Source of the DNA: Anderseniella sp. Alg231-50
Lineage (GTDB): Bacteria > Pseudomonadota > Alphaproteobacteria > Rhizobiales > Aestuariivirgaceae
Direction of reading: 5' to 3'
Assembly (NCBI RefSeq): GCF_900149695.1
Contig: NZ_LT703003.1
Coordinates: forward strand, 1,426,001-1,490,000
Length of the DNA stretch: 64,000 nt
Shown: one piece after another, positions 61,634 through 64,000 of the stretch
How positions within the stretch are numbered: the stretch's first letter is position 1
How the letters are laid out: each line of letters opens with the position of its first letter
Made by a program: the position numbers and the translations under genes
The notes under the pieces: model-generated
Seen by the model: the letters and a program-made list of their open reading frames with translations, nothing else
What the model was told of the DNA's origin: nothing
Database searches by the model: none

Positions 61634-62530
61634 CTATTTGCCGTGTGTAGTTGCTGTTCTGACTGCCTGTTTCCTGTTCACCAGCGCCACGCCAACCAGG
61701 ATGAGAGCGGCACCCAGGTATTCCCGCAGGTCGATTTTTTCGCCAACCAGGAAGACTCCGATAATGATGGCAACGACGGGCGGGATGTAGGCGACTGAAG
61801 CCGCGGAGACGGCCCCCAGTTCATCGATTATGTAGTAGTAAATTATGAATGCTATCCCGGTTCCCAGCACACCCAGCCCCAGAATCAGGCCGGCTGCAAC
61901 ATAAGCATTGCTCCAGATTTCACCAATTCCATTCATGTCCGTGACCACGAGCAGAATAACGAGACTCAGCCCCAACTGGTAGGTAATGAGGGCTGAGACC
62001 GGTATACCGAGCGGGATGACGTATTTCTTCGCATAGACAAACGATGCGCCAACACTGAATGATCCGACAACGTTGTAAAGTACGCCTTCGATATTCGTGG
62101 CTGCGATGTCAGTGCCGGATGGCTGGGCGATCAAAAGCACGCCAAGAAATCCAATCACGATTCCAAGCACCCTGAAAGCGGACGCCTTTTCGCCACCCAG
62201 AAACATCAGCGCAAGAAGGAAAGACAGGATGGGGGTCAGCCCGCTCAATGCGCCTGCAACACCTGACAGCAACAGGGACGAGCCTTTGGCGAACCCATAA
62301 TAATAGGCGATGGTGCCGACAACAGCCATGACCGCAAGGTGGCCTGCATGTTTCACGTGGGCCCGCTTGAAGGCACCTTTGTACTGGGCGTAAAGCGCTA
62401 TGGGCACCAGTCCGAACACGACCCTGAGCAGTACGATCTGCATGGGAGACACCAGTTGCGATGCCATCTTCATGTAGATGAAGCTGCTGCCCCAGATGAT
62501 CCCGAGCAACCAGAACATGGCCAATGGCAA
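61634..62530 (-). CDS. EamA/DMT-family transporter (RhaT-like)
   Basis: The 298-residue protein shows ten predicted helices in two EamA repeats: FWLLGIIWGSSFIYMKMAS opens repeat 1 and LYNVVGSFSVGASFVYAKKYV opens repeat 2. The last helix includes REYLGAALILVGVALVNRK, the usual EamA end. It is an inner-membrane exporter or importer of metabolites; the substrate is not predictable. TTG at 62530 or ATG at 62518 are both possible starts. Confidence 0.88.
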   Translation of the reverse strand: MPLAMFWLLGIIWGSSFIYMKMASQLVSPMQIVLLRVVFGLVPIALYAQYKGAFKRAHVKHAGHLAVMAVVGTIAYYYGFAKGSSLLLSGVAGALSGLTPILSFLLALMFLGGEKASAFRVLGIVIGFLGVLLIAQPSGTDIAATNIEGVLYNVVGSFSVGASFVYAKKYVIPLGIPVSALITYQLGLSLVILLVVTDMNGIGEIWSNAYVAAGLILGLGVLGTGIAFIIYYYIIDELGAVSAASVAYIPPVVAIIIGVFLVGEKIDLREYLGAALILVGVALVNRKQAVRTATTHGK

Positions 62531-62746
62531 GGCTTTCAGGGGGATGTCCTCCGTGACGGGTCAACGCTGTGTGCCTTGCGTCACGCCGTCCTGGATCGCT
62601 CAGTTGTTTGCGATGCCGACAGCGGGCGGGTTCTTAACGAGAATTTCCGCTATGCCCTACGATGTCAAGGTCAGCTTCCAGGCGCCGCAAAGAGCGGCCG
62701 GCATGGTTGAATCCAACCCGGCGCGGCCATCACCCTTCAAGGTTAC

Positions 62747-63931
62747 CTATTCCTGGGCCACAGTGCTGCGCCACTGCAGGAAATCGCGAAACAGGTCTTC
62801 CATCTTTTCTTCGGACGGGGGTTCCTGAAGCACCTGTTGAAGACTGCCGCTTTGCTCGATAGTGGTAAGAAAGTTGCTGAACTGCTCCTCCAGAGCCTCG
62901 GTGGAGGACGCCACGAGCAATTCGTCGGCCTTGCGTTTCTCGGCATACCTGGTGGAGACCCAGTCCTGTGCGATCTGCAACCGGCGCCAGCCCGGAACAT
63001 CCGCCAGCACATCAATCTCCTGCCATTTGGCCGACCTGTAAGGTTTTTGAATGTCACCGATCCGGTCAAAAAAAGCTGTCACGAAATTGGCTATTTTGCC
63101 GGACCTCTCATTGGGGGAAGTCCACAGGTAACCCACCAGAACCGATTCAACGGCAATGGTTTCCACCTGCCGGTCGCTGGTTATCAGGTTGGGGTAGTCG
63201 CGATTACTCAGGGTCGATTTGCGATATGCTTTTTCGAGCTCGCCGACAGCGGGGATTGAGAGCACACGAAGGCCTGAACCGGCGCCAATCTGCTGCAGGA
63301 TCGGTGATGGCCTTGCCGCTACATAAAGCGCTGCCGCAATTTCCCCTGTGGCAACCTTTTCAAGTCCCTGCGTCGGGTCGAAATTGACGGGAACCACTTC
63401 CACACCCATCGCCTTGAAAATCCGGGCCGCGCGCGCATACGTGCCCGAGCCCACCTTGCCGAAGTTTACCTTCCGCCCCGCCAGCTGGGACACATCATTG
63501 ATACCACTGCGCGAAATAAGGTGAATTTCCTCATCAAACAGTTTGGCCACGAAGCGCAGTCGCTTTTCTATCCTGCCGTAGGTTTTCTCCTTGCGCAGGA
63601 GAGCAAGGGTATCGTGGTGCACGACCCCCATATCGATGCCACGCAGGAACAGTATGTCGTTGACGTTCTGAACACCGCCATCGCCGATCATCGGCAGTAC
63701 CCGCATTCTCCCGGGTTCGTTTACGGTGAAGGCGATCTCATCGATCATGCGCGCGCCCTCGACGCCTGATGTCATGATCCTGACTGTACCTGCGTTGGAG
63801 TCACGGCGAACCTTTTCCAGGACCTGTTGTCCCTGGGCAGGCAGCCCGAGAGACAGAAACGCAAAGCAGATCCCAAACAAGGCTACGAACATTCGAGTGA
63901 GTGCAGTTCGGCAGATTTTGACACAAGTCAT
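62747..63931 (-). CDS. TAXI-type TRAP transporter solute-binding protein
   Basis: The 394-residue protein starts with a signal peptide (hydrophobic FVALFGICFAFLSLGLPA, cleavage near AQG). The mature part matches the TAXI/NMT1-like binding fold: RIMTSGVEGARMIDEIAF, GVVHHDTLALLRKE, LFDEEIHLISRSGINDVSQLAGRKVNFGKVGSGTYARAARIF (segments) and FDPTQGLEKVATGEIAAALYV. An extension of about 90 residues after residue 300 is unusual. The permease is not in the window. It would capture an organic acid or amino acid in the periplasm. Confidence 0.82.
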   Translation of the reverse strand: MTCVKICRTALTRMFVALFGICFAFLSLGLPAQGQQVLEKVRRDSNAGTVRIMTSGVEGARMIDEIAFTVNEPGRMRVLPMIGDGGVQNVNDILFLRGIDMGVVHHDTLALLRKEKTYGRIEKRLRFVAKLFDEEIHLISRSGINDVSQLAGRKVNFGKVGSGTYARAARIFKAMGVEVVPVNFDPTQGLEKVATGEIAAALYVAARPSPILQQIGAGSGLRVLSIPAVGELEKAYRKSTLSNRDYPNLITSDRQVETIAVESVLVGYLWTSPNERSGKIANFVTAFFDRIGDIQKPYRSAKWQEIDVLADVPGWRRLQIAQDWVSTRYAEKRKADELLVASSTEALEEQFSNFLTTIEQSGSLQQVLQEPPSEEKMEDLFRDFLQWRSTVAQE

Positions 63932-64000
63932 TTATGTAGCTCCCAATCGAAGCCCCCGATTACCCTTTACCAACTTTGACCACATTTACGCCGTTGGATG

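Overview
The window is GC-rich, gene-dense bacterial DNA with short spacers, many 1-4 nt stop/start overlaps and several TTG/GTG starts. The gene content (alphaproteobacterial type UDP-sugar genes, giant RTX/VCBS proteins, two-subunit aconitase X, ectoine hydrolase, D-arginine dehydrogenase, a TAXI-type TRAP binding protein) suggests a marine or host-associated alphaproteobacterium, perhaps Hyphomicrobiales or Rhodobacterales. That placement is inference. I saw no rRNA, tRNA, insertion sequence or CRISPR array.

Region 1 (1-9287, + strand) is an envelope polysaccharide locus: the end of a family 2 glycosyltransferase, a UDP-sugar 6-dehydrogenase, UDP-glucuronate 4-epimerase, UDP-glucuronate decarboxylase and an ABC exporter. 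Embedded in it are an NTP_transf_5 nucleotidyltransferase and an asparagine-synthetase-like protein without the catalytic N-terminal Cys; both are typical lasso-peptide genes. Region 2 (9640-29180) holds two giant predicted surface or secreted proteins: a 4081-residue RTX/VCBS protein on the - strand and a 2018-residue DUF4347/choice-of-anchor/cadherin/RTX protein on the + strand, with a YdcF/ElyC-type membrane gene between them. Region 3 (29192-31387, - strand) is the best find: a kinase - PqqD-like RRE - B2 protease cassette followed by a small gene for a 62-residue peptide. That peptide matches the lasso precursor pattern: W-x2-P-x-L leader motif, Thr at leader position -2, core Gly1, Asp9 acceptor and two Cys in the tail. 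With the cyclase, nucleotidyltransferase and ABC exporter on the far side of the giant genes, this looks like a complete but physically split lasso-peptide system.

Region 4 (31614-50461) is mainly catabolic: a monooxygenase-fold protein with an isocitrate/isopropylmalate-type dehydrogenase, a second ABC exporter with a gamma-glutamyltransferase, a sugar-acid set (SDR, DenD-like, IlvD/Edd dehydratase, SMP-30 lactonase, Gfo/Idh/MocA), a cyclic-nucleotide-binding membrane protein coupled to a hotdog-thioesterase/ammonia-lyase fusion whose MIO loop has lost its Ser, an ornithine-cyclodeaminase homologue, CysNC behind an internally deleted cysD, and an MttB-family methyltransferase. Region 5 (50566-64000) has an AT-richer orphan gene, then a tight - strand operon (D-arginine dehydrogenase, 2-ketoarginine decarboxylase-like enzyme, HAD phosphatase, both aconitase X subunits), ectoine hydrolase with a Tag glycosylase, a TetR/membrane-protein pair with a palindromic operator, a LysR gene divergent from a SnoaL-like/cupin pair, an EamA transporter and a TAXI binding protein.

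Starts were moved inward where family alignment from memory and a Shine-Dalgarno site agreed. All family assignments come from reading the sequence; no database was searched.
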